Origin: a virus
Length of the DNA: 24,537 nt
IMG/VR virus record: IMGVR_UViG_3300044638_002927
Location: 1-24,537 of that record
Strand: one strand, 5' to 3'
In this document: piece by piece, positions 7,064 to 12,393 of the stretch
How positions within the stretch are numbered: the stretch's first letter is position 1
Layout of the letters: every line of letters starts with the position of its first letter
Translations under genes and position numbers: made by a program
The notes under the pieces: model-generated
Told to the model about the DNA's origin: nothing
The model's input: only the letters and a program-made list of their open reading frames with translations
The model's database searches: none

Positions 7064-7224
7064 TTTTTGTTCTTTCTTGCTTGTAGTGGATGATGGCCTT
7101 GAATTTCTTTTTCTCTGATTTGTTCTCTGCGTTTCAAACCAAGAATTTTGCCATTATTTATCATCTTCAACTCAGCATCTCTTGTCCAGATTGAAGGTTG
7201 ACCTTTGTAGTCGAATGCGTTCAT
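7060..7224 (-). CDS. 54-residue basic protein, paralogue of its downstream neighbour
   Basis: ATG 7224 overlaps the previous stop as ATGA, with GGAGGAG upstream; the gene ends at TGA 7060. It starts MNAFDYKGQPSIWTRDAELK and continues into a Lys/Arg/Gln-rich helix. It shares the FDYKGQPS-x-W motif with the next gene, which it overlaps by four bases. The pair looks like a tandem duplication followed by divergence of the C-termini. Function unknown; size and charge suggest a small adaptor or nucleic-acid-binding peptide. Confidence 0.68.
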   Translation of the reverse strand: MNAFDYKGQPSIWTRDAELKMINNGKILGLKRREQIREKEIQGHHPLQARKNKK

Positions 7225-7757
7225 ATGTTCTCCTCCTCGGCATAGCCGTTCTTTTGCTTGAGTTTGGCTTCAATGGCATCAAACGCAGGTTTACCAATCA
7301 TCATTTCGCAATAGTCTTCAATGTCATTGCGTTCTTGTTCCGTCAGCCCTACCCATGTGCGCTGTGGTACTTTTTCAGGACAGTCTTCGCACTTTGTTTT
7401 GCATCCATTCATCTTCATGCACCAAGGCTCTTGCTCTGTGCGCTGTGGTGAATGGGTTGCTTCACCTCTGGCTCTGATGGCTATTGCAACATCGACAACA
7501 TCAGCGTCATATTTCCAATCTTCTACCTCTTTATCACACAGCTTTGCACAGGCTTCACGCTCAATCCAAACCGCTTCATTAAAGGCGGCTATGCCTTTTT
7601 CATAGCCACTCTGAAACGCTTTGGCGGCTACCAGTTTGGAAAATTTATAGATGTCTTTATCAAGACAAACAAACAACTCACTTTCTTCATCACTTGGCTT
7701 TCCATGTGAAACAAATTCAGCTTCTATTGCCATTTCCATGATTTCTTCGGAATTCAT
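7221..7757 (-). CDS. Conserved-looking phage protein with Cys cluster, unknown function
   Basis: 178 residues from ATG 7757 (AAAGG seven bases upstream); an ATG at 7781 would add eight residues without a good ribosome site. The middle has a helical segment (WIEREACAKLCDKEV ... VAIAIRARGEA). It is followed by a Cys-rich stretch, WCMKMNGCKTKCEDCPEKVP, that may bind zinc. The C-terminus is acidic. Helix-plus-AIRARGE proteins are common in phage early regions, but their function is not known to me. Confidence 0.7.
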   Translation of the reverse strand: MNSEEIMEMAIEAEFVSHGKPSDEESELFVCLDKDIYKFSKLVAAKAFQSGYEKGIAAFNEAVWIEREACAKLCDKEVEDWKYDADVVDVAIAIRARGEATHSPQRTEQEPWCMKMNGCKTKCEDCPEKVPQRTWVGLTEQERNDIEDYCEMMIGKPAFDAIEAKLKQKNGYAEEENI

Positions 7758-7924
7758 AACAAACCTTTCTTTCTTTTCCAATAATTTGCCGTTGACAACG
7801 ATAAACTTTTACGACCTTCTTCGGTTTTTGCCCAAGCATTAGCCGACATTTTTGCTATTGATTCAGCAGATTTTTTCTTTCCAGAATTTGCTAATGCTAT
7901 TTTTTGGCGGTGCTTACCCTCTTT
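7754..7924 (-). pseudogene. Possible remnant or short gene with NUMOD3-like repeats
   Basis: An open stretch of 56 codons with no ATG at its beginning; the first ATG is at 7849 and would leave 31 residues. It reads GKHRQKIALANSGKKKSAES then IAKMSANAWAKTEEGRKSLS. This resembles the basic G-K-x-H/K-x-x-x-S-x-x-x-x-K repeats found in tails of GIY-YIG and HNH homing endonucleases (NUMOD3). The catalytic part is missing upstream, where a different small gene (7897-8058) overlaps. It ends by ATGA overlap with the next gene. It is either a decayed endonuclease tail or a short expressed basic peptide. Confidence 0.4.
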
Positions 7925-8058
7925 TTATAGCTCTCTGTCAGCAATTGTTTGAGCCACTTTGAAGCCCCAAGTCTTATCCATTCCTCGTGTTGCCACTTCG
8001 TTACCACTGCGCCAATCCGCTTTTGTGATGTGGTTAACTCTGATTTTGGTCTAGGCAT
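7897..8058 (-). CDS. 53-residue basic protein, paralogue of the 8744-8911 gene
   Basis: ATG 8058 to TAG 7897. It starts MPRPKSELTTSQKRIGAVVT, then a helix with QHEEWIRLGASKWLKQLL and a basic tail. It aligns without gaps to the plus-strand gene at 8744-8911, with about 19 of the first 40 residues identical (M-x-R-x-KSE-x-T-x-S ... RLG-x-S-x-WL). The short strand followed by two helices looks like a ribbon-helix-helix-type DNA-binding fold, which is inference. The start overlaps the previous gene by 25 bases in another frame. Confidence 0.68.
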   Translation of the reverse strand: MPRPKSELTTSQKRIGAVVTKWQHEEWIRLGASKWLKQLLTESYKKRVSTAKK

Positions 8059-8201
8059 TTCATGTTCCTAATGTAAATTGCAAAACTGCTAATGGTGTCT
8101 TTACCAAAGCCCGTCATCTTCTCAATATCAAGTGCTACCTGTTCAAGAATGTCATTCCTGAGTTCGTCATAGACTTGTTGCTGTGTCTTCCAATCAGACA
8201 T
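8034..8201 (-). CDS. Small acidic helical phage protein
   Basis: 55 residues from ATG 8201. GAGGA lies upstream and the start sits inside the previous gene's stop region (8-base overlap), so the in-frame ATG at 8231 is rejected. The sequence begins MSDWKTQQQVYDELRNDILE and is helical and acidic with a short hydrophobic patch (SSFAIYIRNM). The end overlaps the next gene by 25 bases. Function unknown. Confidence 0.6.
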   Translation of the reverse strand: MSDWKTQQQVYDELRNDILEQVALDIEKMTGFGKDTISSFAIYIRNMKCLDQNQS

Positions 8202-8403
8202 AGATTCCTCGCTTTTCGCAAACGGTGGCATAGTTTTTTGCTTTCTTTTTGTGAAGCCTGATACAAGCCTTTAAAAGACTTTTCTTCTTGCTAACTACTT
8301 GGATACTCTGTGGCGTAACAGGTCGTGTTAAGACATGGTTTACACCAACCAGTAGGGCAACAATGAGTGCCACACGCCCAAAGACTTCAGAGAATGTCAT
8401 CAT
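8194..8403 (-). CDS. Small membrane protein with basic C-terminus
   Basis: 69 residues from ATG 8403, which has AGGAG seven bases upstream (a second ATG follows at 8400). One TM helix (about residues 8-21, ALIVALLVG) is followed by a Lys-rich, Cys-containing cytoplasmic or periplasmic tail (KKKSLLKACIRLHKKKAKNY). It overlaps both neighbours. A membrane-anchored basic peptide early in infection could alter the host envelope or exclude other phages; that is a guess. Confidence 0.58.
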   Translation of the reverse strand: MMTFSEVFGRVALIVALLVGVNHVLTRPVTPQSIQVVSKKKSLLKACIRLHKKKAKNYATVCEKRGIYV

Positions 8404-8635
8404 GGTCGTTCTCCTGAATGAATTTGAGTATTTTGGCAAAGTCTCTGTCAGTCAGGTCATCAGTGATGTCTACCCAACTGCCATTAGTTCTTTTCTGTAG
8501 CTCAAAACAGTATTTGTCGTAGAGTCCCTCTTTGGGACTGTAGTCAGGGTCATACGACCATTTAACCCTGAGTTCATAGTCTTCATCTCGATAGTCAATA
8601 TCTTGCAGTTCATCAGGAAAAATATCAAATTTCAT
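8387..8635 (-). CDS. Acidic early phage protein, first gene of the leftward operon
   Basis: 82 residues, very acidic and aromatic (MKFDIFPDELQDIDYRDEDYELRVKW), mostly Asp/Glu/Tyr with a C-terminal helix (DRDFAKILKFIQEND). GAGAGG lies just upstream of ATG 8635. It is the first gene after the promoter/operator at 8665-8715. Strongly acidic first-expressed phage proteins are often inhibitors or DNA mimics of host nucleases or polymerase. I regard this only as a possibility because no family was recognised. Confidence 0.65.
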   Translation of the reverse strand: MKFDIFPDELQDIDYRDEDYELRVKWSYDPDYSPKEGLYDKYCFELQKRTNGSWVDITDDLTDRDFAKILKFIQENDHDDIL

Positions 8636-8664
8636 ATACGCCTCTCAAGTTGTTGAATGGATAA

Positions 8665-8692
8665 TGTACGACACTATATATTCTGTTGTACA
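8665..8692. promoter_or_regulatory. 28-bp dyad, candidate repressor operator
   Basis: The two ends are TGTAC and GTACA, with inner half-sites ACA and TGT and a symmetrical AT-rich centre (ATATAT), an imperfect palindrome of 28 bases. It lies between the divergent operons and covers the candidate -10 box of the leftward promoter, as expected of an operator. The half-site order (ACA then TGT) is opposite to a LexA CTGT-N8-ACAG box, so LexA is unlikely. Confidence 0.5.
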
Positions 8693-8715
8693 CTAGGATA
8701 TACCCTTATTGTCAA
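8687..8715 (-). promoter_or_regulatory. Candidate leftward early promoter
   Basis: On the minus strand a perfect -35 TTGACA (8715-8710) is followed after 17 bases by TGTACA (8692-8687), a weak -10. It lies about 55 bases before the first leftward gene and overlaps the 28-bp dyad. The good -35 and spacing support a promoter; the poor -10 lowers confidence. Confidence 0.4.
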
Positions 8716-8743
8716 ACACTAACCTCACTGATACTTTAGGCAC

Positions 8744-8911
8744 ATGGCACGAAACAAATCAGAAATCACAGGCAGTCCACACAAAATCGCAACTAGAGTA
8801 ACTTTTGACCAATGGTCAGAGTTTCGTAGGTTAGGCGGTTCTGTCTGGTTACGAAATTACCTCAAGAATTTAATTGAGACTCAAAAGAGTCAACAACAGG
8901 GGAAACCATGA
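8744..8911 (+). CDS. 55-residue small basic protein, paralogue of the 7897-8058 gene
   Basis: ATG 8744 to TGA 8909-8911. It begins MARNKSEITGSPHKIATRVT, then QWSEFRRLGGSVWLRNYLK, then a polar Gln/Lys tail. It shares about half of its first 40 residues, without gaps, with the opposite-strand gene at 7897-8058. A strand then helix-helix pattern suggests a small DNA-binding (ribbon-helix-helix-like) protein. As the first gene of the rightward operon beside the dyad at 8665-8692 it is a candidate regulator of the divergent promoters. The stop overlaps the next ATG (ATGA). Confidence 0.65.
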   Translation: MARNKSEITGSPHKIATRVTFDQWSEFRRLGGSVWLRNYLKNLIETQKSQQQGKP

Positions 8912-9057
8912 AAAAAGTCATCATTGGCGCATATTTAGCACTTTCCAGCTTCACATTGTGGGCGGCTTGTTCAACGCATACCTACTATGCAAACGGTAAA
9001 TATGTGACTTGCACCACTTGCTGTTATGGAAATAATTGCAACACAAACTGCTATTGA
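8908..9057 (+). CDS. 49-residue exported Cys-rich peptide
   Basis: ATG 8908 overlaps the previous stop as ATGA, with CAGGGG upstream. The first 19 residues (MKKVIIGAYLALSSFTLWA) are a convincing signal peptide. The mature peptide has six Cys in a short stretch (C-x13-TCTTCCYGNNCNTNCY pattern), suggesting disulphides in the periplasm. The residue at -3 to the first Cys is Trp, so it is not a standard lipobox. Function unknown; an exported early peptide could act on the envelope. Confidence 0.62.
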   Translation: MKKVIIGAYLALSSFTLWAACSTHTYYANGKYVTCTTCCYGNNCNTNCY

Positions 9058-9082
9058 TGTATGATTGTTTGAAACACGGCTA

Positions 9083-9149
9083 AATGGGGAGTAGCTACCC
9101 CATTGAAAAGAGAACCCACCCCTCCTGCCGCAGTTTCTTTTCAGGGTGG
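9083..9149 (+). other. Two hairpins in the leader of the replication gene
   Basis: AATGGGG (9083-9089) pairs with CCCCATT (9098-9104), a perfect 7-bp stem with an 8-base loop. CCACCC (9116-9121) pairs with GGGTGG (9144-9149). No U-tract follows, so these are not typical terminators. They lie in the 110-base leader before ATG 9168 and could act on translation or RNA stability. The first hairpin also covers the ATG at 9084, which argues against that earlier start. Confidence 0.45.
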
Positions 9150-9167
9150 ATTTTAGGGCGTGGGAAA

Positions 9168-9974
9168 ATGCACTATTACCAACATCACATTGGTGACTTT
9201 ATCAAAGACACTTCTTTCTTGACAAATGAGGAAGTGGGGATTTATCTCAAACTTCTTTGGCTTTATTACGATACTGAACATCCATTGCCGAACTCAATTT
9301 TCGAGTTATCAATAAAAGTCAATGCTCGTGACCAACAAGATGCTCTAAACGGAATCTTGGGGATGTTTTTCACATTACGAAATGACGAATGGCATCACAA
9401 TAGATGCGATAAAGAAATTTCCTTTTATAAACAACAACTTGAAACAGCATCAAAAGCTGGCAAAGCATCAGCCGCAAAAAGAGCACTCAACAGAAACTCA
9501 ACGGTCGTTGAACGGTCGTTGGATTCATGTTCAACGGTCGTGCAACCAACCAATAACCAAGAACCAATAACCAATAACCATAGTATTGATGAACCGCCAA
9601 CAAAACAAAGAACAAAAGGCTCACGCCTTTCAACAGATTTTGATTTACCTGATTCTTGGACAGAATTCTGCCAAACAGAACGCCCTGACTTAAACCCTCA
9701 AAAAGTGTTTGACTCGTTCAAAGACTATTGGGTGGCAAAAGCAGGTGCGGCTGGTGTGAAGCTCGATTGGCAAGCCACATGGCGCAATTGGGTGAGAAAC
9801 CAGAACATTGCCAAACCCTTGTTCAACAAGGCCGATATTGTCCACCAGACTGTACCCTCAAGCTCACAGCGTGACCCTGCCCTTGTCAAACTGGATGAAG
9901 ACAGGTTAAAGACCGCACCACCAAACCCTGAAGTTCTTGCGAGAATGAGAGCACTTTTAGGAAGACAGGCATGA
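9168..9974 (+). CDS. DUF1376-type phage replication initiator
   Basis: 268 residues from ATG 9168. Residues 1-80 match the DUF1376/YdaU domain (MHYYQHHIGDFIKDTSFLTN, EVGIYLKLLWLYYDTEHPLP), a winged-helix DNA-binding unit. A low-complexity Asn/Thr/Pro linker follows (about 105-150), then a C-terminal domain with DLPDSWTEFCQTERPDLNP and KLDWQATWRNWVRNQ, seen in phage primosomal/O-like proteins. It probably binds the iterons inside its own gene (9499-9543) and recruits host helicase. An in-frame ATG at 9084 lies in a hairpin and adds an unlikely Cys/Ser/Pro-rich stretch, so I reject it. It overlaps the next gene by four bases. Confidence 0.82.
   Translation: MHYYQHHIGDFIKDTSFLTNEEVGIYLKLLWLYYDTEHPLPNSIFELSIKVNARDQQDALNGILGMFFTLRNDEWHHNRCDKEISFYKQQLETASKAGKASAAKRALNRNSTVVERSLDSCSTVVQPTNNQEPITNNHSIDEPPTKQRTKGSRLSTDFDLPDSWTEFCQTERPDLNPQKVFDSFKDYWVAKAGAAGVKLDWQATWRNWVRNQNIAKPLFNKADIVHQTVPSSSQRDPALVKLDEDRLKTAPPNPEVLARMRALLGRQA
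9499..9580. repeat. Iterons inside the replication gene, candidate origin
   Basis: Three copies of AACGGTCGT occur at 9500-9508, 9511-9519 and 9533-9541. The first is part of the palindromic CAACGGTCGTTG (9499-9510). They are followed by a run of AACCAATAACCA-type repeats to about 9580, an A-rich, easily melted stretch. Iterons plus an AT-rich element within the initiator's linker codons mirror the layout of lambda ori inside gene O. The first two copies are 11 bases apart, one helical turn. An origin is the best reading, but it is unproven. Confidence 0.55.
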
Positions 9975-10240
9975 CAAAAAATGAAGCAAACCGCATTTTG
10001 GATGAGGTAAGAGATGGAAACAGACTCCACCCCGTTGTCAGAATCACCGAGGCACTTTACGAGACAGGGGATTGCGTTAGAAACATACCAATCCACACTC
10101 GCCCATTTGGTGAAACTAGCATCAACGAATGGCTGGAAAGCTCAGGCATGGCACAGGGCGAAAGAATTGGAAAATCACCCATTGGGGATATTTCGGGGAA
10201 TCAGCCAAGAGTTGACCAAAATAATGAAGGAAATCAATGA
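9971..10240 (+). CDS. Small protein overlapping a second frame; short helical N-terminus
   Basis: 89 residues. ATG 9971 overlaps the initiator stop as ATGA and the end overlaps RuvC as ATGA, both signs of a real gene. The first 34 residues (MTKNEANRILDEVRDGNRLH, ending RITEALYETGD) look like a genuine small helical phage protein. The remaining 55 coincide with the 10014-10256 frame and read as low-order sequence. The ancestral gene may have ended soon after ETGD, with the rest an extension after stop loss. Function unknown. Confidence 0.5.
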   Translation: MTKNEANRILDEVRDGNRLHPVVRITEALYETGDCVRNIPIHTRPFGETSINEWLESSGMAQGERIGKSPIGDISGNQPRVDQNNEGNQ

Positions 10241-10256
10241 TTTACATAGGTGTTGA
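10014..10256 (+). CDS. 80-residue helical phage protein, out-of-frame overlap with 9971-10240
   Basis: ATG 10014 has GAGG six bases upstream. The protein is helical and well ordered in appearance: HFTRQGIALETYQSTLAHLV, then AQAWHRAKELENHPLGIFRG, then ISQELTKIMKEIND. It shares 227 bases with the 9971-10240 frame and 20 bases with RuvC. Its residue pattern (Trp/His/Arg/Leu amphipathic helices) is more protein-like than the overlapping tail of the other frame, so I take it as the main product here. Function unknown; neighbours point to replication. Confidence 0.62.
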   Translation: METDSTPLSESPRHFTRQGIALETYQSTLAHLVKLASTNGWKAQAWHRAKELENHPLGIFRGISQELTKIMKEINDLHRC

Positions 10257-10722
10257 CCCCGGAGCAGTCTCAGGCGCATTAGGTGCTGTTGACCATGAGG
10301 GAAACTACCTAGAATCATTTGACATTGAGCATAAAGACAAGCACATATTGGCCTTGGTCTTTAAAAGTCGAATCCTATCCATTGTTGACCCAAAAGAAGG
10401 GGCTGAAATCTGCATGGAACAAGTCCATTCAATGCCAAGCCAAGGGGTTAGCAGTACATTTACATTTGGTCGTGCAGTAGGGGTGATTAGTGCGGTTTGT
10501 GATTTGACCCGATACCCTGTGCATTTGGTCACACCCCAAAAGTGGAAAAAGCATTTTCACCTATCAGCAGATAAGAATGAATCGCTGGATATGGCTCGAT
10601 ACCTATGGCCTGAAGCCAAATTAACGCTCAAAAAACACACAAACAAAGCAGAGGCACTCTTAATCGCTGAATACTTGAGGCACACATTGCATGGCATTGA
10701 AAAACAGAAGTCAACCCCCTAA
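10237..10722 (+). CDS. RuvC-like Holliday-junction resolvase
   Basis: 161 residues with the RuvC-type RNase H fold: IGVDPGAVSGALG with D7, EICMEQVHSM with E61, the glycine-rich FTFGRAVGVISAV helix, PQKWKKHF, and a C-terminal HTNKAEALLIAEY with E139. D7, E61 and E139 are the likely metal ligands. It should cleave branched DNA made by replication and recombination before packaging. The start overlaps the 9971-10240 stop as ATGA, and its end overlaps the next gene by 32 bases. The short length and single domain are normal for phage versions. Confidence 0.87.
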   Translation: MIYIGVDPGAVSGALGAVDHEGNYLESFDIEHKDKHILALVFKSRILSIVDPKEGAEICMEQVHSMPSQGVSSTFTFGRAVGVISAVCDLTRYPVHLVTPQKWKKHFHLSADKNESLDMARYLWPEAKLTLKKHTNKAEALLIAEYLRHTLHGIEKQKSTP

Positions 10723-10924
10723 CACCAAGGGACAAGTCGTTTTCTACACTGACAAGGAAAAGGAAGCACTGAAACACATTGGCAATGGTTCAATTGCTGA
10801 AGGTGCACGAATTAGCATTCGATGGGCGGCACATTTTTGGAATGTAGGGTTGCGCCCTGATTTTGACCTAAACCATGTGGGCATCTGTTTATTTGTTGAC
10901 GACCCTCATGCAGACGATTTATAG
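10691..10924 (+). CDS. 77-residue phage protein of unknown function
   Basis: ATG 10691 lies inside the RuvC 3' end (32-base overlap) and TAG is at 10922-10924. The N-terminus is basic and polar (MALKNRSQPPNTKGQVVFYT). A helical region follows (KEKEALKHIGNGSIAEGARI) with WAAHFWNVGLRPD, and the tail is acidic. A strand followed by GSIAEGARISIRWA helices could be a small DNA-binding fold, but this is weak. It is the last gene of the rightward replication block. Confidence 0.65.
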   Translation: MALKNRSQPPNTKGQVVFYTDKEKEALKHIGNGSIAEGARISIRWAAHFWNVGLRPDFDLNHVGICLFVDDPHADDL

Positions 10925-10977
10925 GCGGTTTTAGGCGGGTTTTTTGCCTTGGGAATGGTAAGGTATAGGCAGACAAG

Positions 10978-10997
10978 AAAAAAGCCCCGAAGGGCTT
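10978..10997 (-). terminator. Rho-independent terminator of the leftward accessory operon
   Basis: On the minus strand AAGCCC-TTCG-GGGCTT is a perfect 6-bp stem with a stable UUCG-type loop, followed by a T-run (10984-10978). It lies 23 bases after the last leftward gene (stop at 11021). The opposite strand lacks a T-run, so the rightward replication operon may rely on another signal. Confidence 0.85.
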
Positions 10998-11020
10998 AGA
11001 ATTGAAAAGTGCTCACTAAC

Positions 11021-11227
11021 TTAGTCTAAGGTTACATAATCGGGCGCATCTTCTCTTTCAAGTACAACCACATCATTTCGTTTTGTTGCTCTAAACAACT
11101 CAGAAGCAACGCTATCAACTAACTTAATGAATTCATTTTGACTCATGTATTCGTCAAGGTTGTTCAGTGTGGCAAACAAAGCAAGGTCGCCATCTTCACG
11201 CATAAAACCGATTGATACTGTTTTCAT
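11021..11227 (-). CDS. 68-residue phage protein of unknown function
   Basis: From ATG 11227 (GAAAGG upstream); a longer frame upstream overlaps other small genes and is rejected. It reads MKTVSIGFMREDGDLALFAT, then an acidic helix (NEFIKLVDSVASELFR), and ends REDAPDYVTLD. No Cys or TM. It is the last gene of the accessory operon, just before the terminator at 10978-10997. The ribosome site is a variant of the TTGAAAGG leader used by the other genes here. Confidence 0.65.
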   Translation of the reverse strand: MKTVSIGFMREDGDLALFATLNNLDEYMSQNEFIKLVDSVASELFRATKRNDVVVLEREDAPDYVTLD

Positions 11228-11238
11228 TTTTAAGCCTT

Positions 11239-11289
11239 TCATTTTCTGAGAATAATTTTCAAAATTAGAGCAATTGTGGCGTAAATCAT
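11239..11289 (-). CDS. Possible 16-residue hydrophobic leader peptide
   Basis: ATG 11289 to TGA 11239 encodes MIYATIALILKIILRK, a hydrophobic, basic peptide. GAGGG lies six bases before the ATG and overlaps the previous gene's stop. It ends 12 bases before the next gene's start. The ribosome site is better than expected by chance, but such a short frame cannot be confirmed from sequence alone. It could be a membrane micro-peptide or a translational-coupling leader. Confidence 0.3.
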   Translation of the reverse strand: MIYATIALILKIILRK

Positions 11290-11298
11290 TTTTTACCC

Positions 11299-11490
11299 TC
11301 AAAACCAACAAGCGGTTTCGCTTGCGGTAATTTTGTCTTGGTAATGATTCCACCCGTCAATCCAATCTTTTGATTTAGATTTGTCGCAAGGTTCGCACAG
11401 TGCCGCCGCATCAAAACCAGCACGGAAGTCTCTGTTTGTAAGGTATTTATTCATGCCATCTCCAATATCAGAAGGGCGTTTGCTTTGCAT
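11299..11490 (-). CDS. 63-residue small protein, Cys pair
   Basis: ATG 11490 has GGAGG with seven bases spacing, inside the 3' part of the upstream gene. An alternative ATG 11454 overlaps that gene's stop as ATGA with GGAG five bases upstream and would give 51 residues. The sequence contains MNKYLTNRDFRAGFDAAALC, then EPCDKSKSKDWIDGWNHYQD, so a C-x-x-C pair is present. Two good start sites leave the N-terminus open. Function unknown. Confidence 0.58.
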   Translation of the reverse strand: MQSKRPSDIGDGMNKYLTNRDFRAGFDAAALCEPCDKSKSKDWIDGWNHYQDKITASETACWF

Positions 11491-11621
11491 TGGTCAACCT
11501 CCGCACTGTTTAAACGCTTTGCTAGTTCTTCCGATAACTGAATTGCTTTTTGGGCTTTGAAGTCATCGGGCGCAGTAATGGCAAGGATTAGGGCTTGAGT
11601 AAGTGCTTGGGTTTGCGTCAT
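11451..11621 (-). CDS. 56-residue helical small protein
   Basis: ATG 11621 overlaps the upstream stop as ATGA; the stop is TGA 11451. Sequence: MTQTQALTQALILAITAPDD, then a helix with KAQKAIQLSEELAKRLNSAE and a Leu-rich end. Amphipathic and Ala/Gln/Leu-rich, it could form a coiled-coil dimer. One GTTTAAAC site (11508-11515) lies within it, encoding R-L-N. Function unknown. Confidence 0.6.
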   Translation of the reverse strand: MTQTQALTQALILAITAPDDFKAQKAIQLSEELAKRLNSAEVDQCKANALLILEMA

Positions 11622-12022
11622 GCTGTCACCTTGTCAGCAATCGCCCATTGTGCGGACTCGTAACCCTCAAGGCGAGGGATTGCGTCTGTAATGATTGCCT
11701 CAATCAGTTTAAACGCAATGGAGTCTTCATAGTCGGAGTGTTCGCAGGACTGATAACGCAGACTTTGAGCCGCTTTAATCGCTTCAATGGCTGTCAGAAT
11801 TGGTGCGGCAGGGTCATAAGTGATTGACATGGTTTCATTGTCTCGATACCTTGAATTGACGCTTTTGACGTTTTCGTCAAGTAATAATCTGGCGGTTTCT
11901 TGCTCGTTATCTTTGACTCTGAATATCGCCATTGGGTTGCCGTGAAAAGCCCGAACATTATTCCGTGAGGCATATCGAACCAAAGCATTTATATGAGTGT
12001 CTGACACAATAAAAGCGGACAT
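11618..12022 (-). CDS. 134-residue phage protein of unknown function
   Basis: I start at ATG 12022, which has TTGAAAGG eight bases upstream; a GTG at 12031 in frame lacks a site. The protein begins MSAFIVSDTHINALVRYASR, has a mixed alpha/beta middle (NPMAIFRVKDNEQETARLLL; SITYDPAAPILTAIEAIKAA) and a helical end (LEGYESAQWAIADKVTA). No catalytic motif or TM. A GTTTAAAC site at 11707-11714 lies inside as A-F-K. Its size and even composition make it a well-supported gene with unknown role. Confidence 0.7.
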   Translation of the reverse strand: MSAFIVSDTHINALVRYASRNNVRAFHGNPMAIFRVKDNEQETARLLLDENVKSVNSRYRDNETMSITYDPAAPILTAIEAIKAAQSLRYQSCEHSDYEDSIAFKLIEAIITDAIPRLEGYESAQWAIADKVTA

Positions 12023-12088
12023 AATTAACACCTTTCAAGCGCAGGGAAAGCCCCCTACAAAGCCCTGAAACACAAAGCACAGGCCAAA

Positions 12089-12103
12089 GGGGACAACATC
12101 CCC
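12089..12103 (-). other. Intergenic hairpin between accessory genes
   Basis: GGGGA / TCCCC, 5-bp stem with a 5-base loop, lies between the stop of the 12130-12393 gene and the TTGAAAGG start site of the next. A GTTTAAAC site (12119-12126) sits between the stop and the hairpin. It is one of four gaps with the same order of elements. Confidence 0.45.
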
Positions 12104-12129
12104 GATGGTTTGGACTCTGTTTAAACGCT

Positions 12130-12393
12130 CTAATTGTTGAATTGGTGGTGAACGATGCAAATGACCTCACTGTCAGACTTTTGGATTGTTTCGACAATGT
12201 GGCAGAAGTATGCCCCAGCGTCATTAGTGTCACGATAAACCAGAGGGTGCAAGTATGCCCACGCATCATGTTCGCTCAAGTAGTCGTTTAAACATCTCAA
12301 CAGAACATATTGCTGAGAGCCATCGCAACCATTGTCAATAGTTCCAATGGTGCTAACAGTGATTTCAAGGTCGGTGGTTGTTTCGGTGGTCAT
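12130..12393 (-). CDS. 87-residue acidic phage protein
   Basis: ATG 12393 with TTGAAAGG upstream; it overlaps the upstream stop by one base (TAATG). The protein has a Thr-rich N-terminus (MTTETTTDLEITVSTIGTID), a middle with Cys, Leu and Trp (QQYVLLRCLNDYLSEHDAWA) and an aromatic/His C-terminus. It looks alpha/beta; no motif was recognised. GTTTAAAC sites lie inside (12286-12293, C-L-N) and just after the stop (12119-12126). Confidence 0.6.
   Translation of the reverse strand: MTTETTTDLEITVSTIGTIDNGCDGSQQYVLLRCLNDYLSEHDAWAYLHPLVYRDTNDAGAYFCHIVETIQKSDSEVICIVHHQFNN

Noticed and set aside
8671-8686. LexA/SOS box at the divergent promoter
   Set aside because: Half-sites are in ACA...TGT order, opposite to CTGT-N8-ACAG.
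10925-10977. Plus-strand terminator after the replication block (GGCGGTTTTAGGCGGGTTTTTT)
   Set aside because: The two GGCGG copies are direct, not inverted, repeats; only a 4-bp AGGC/GCCT stem is possible.
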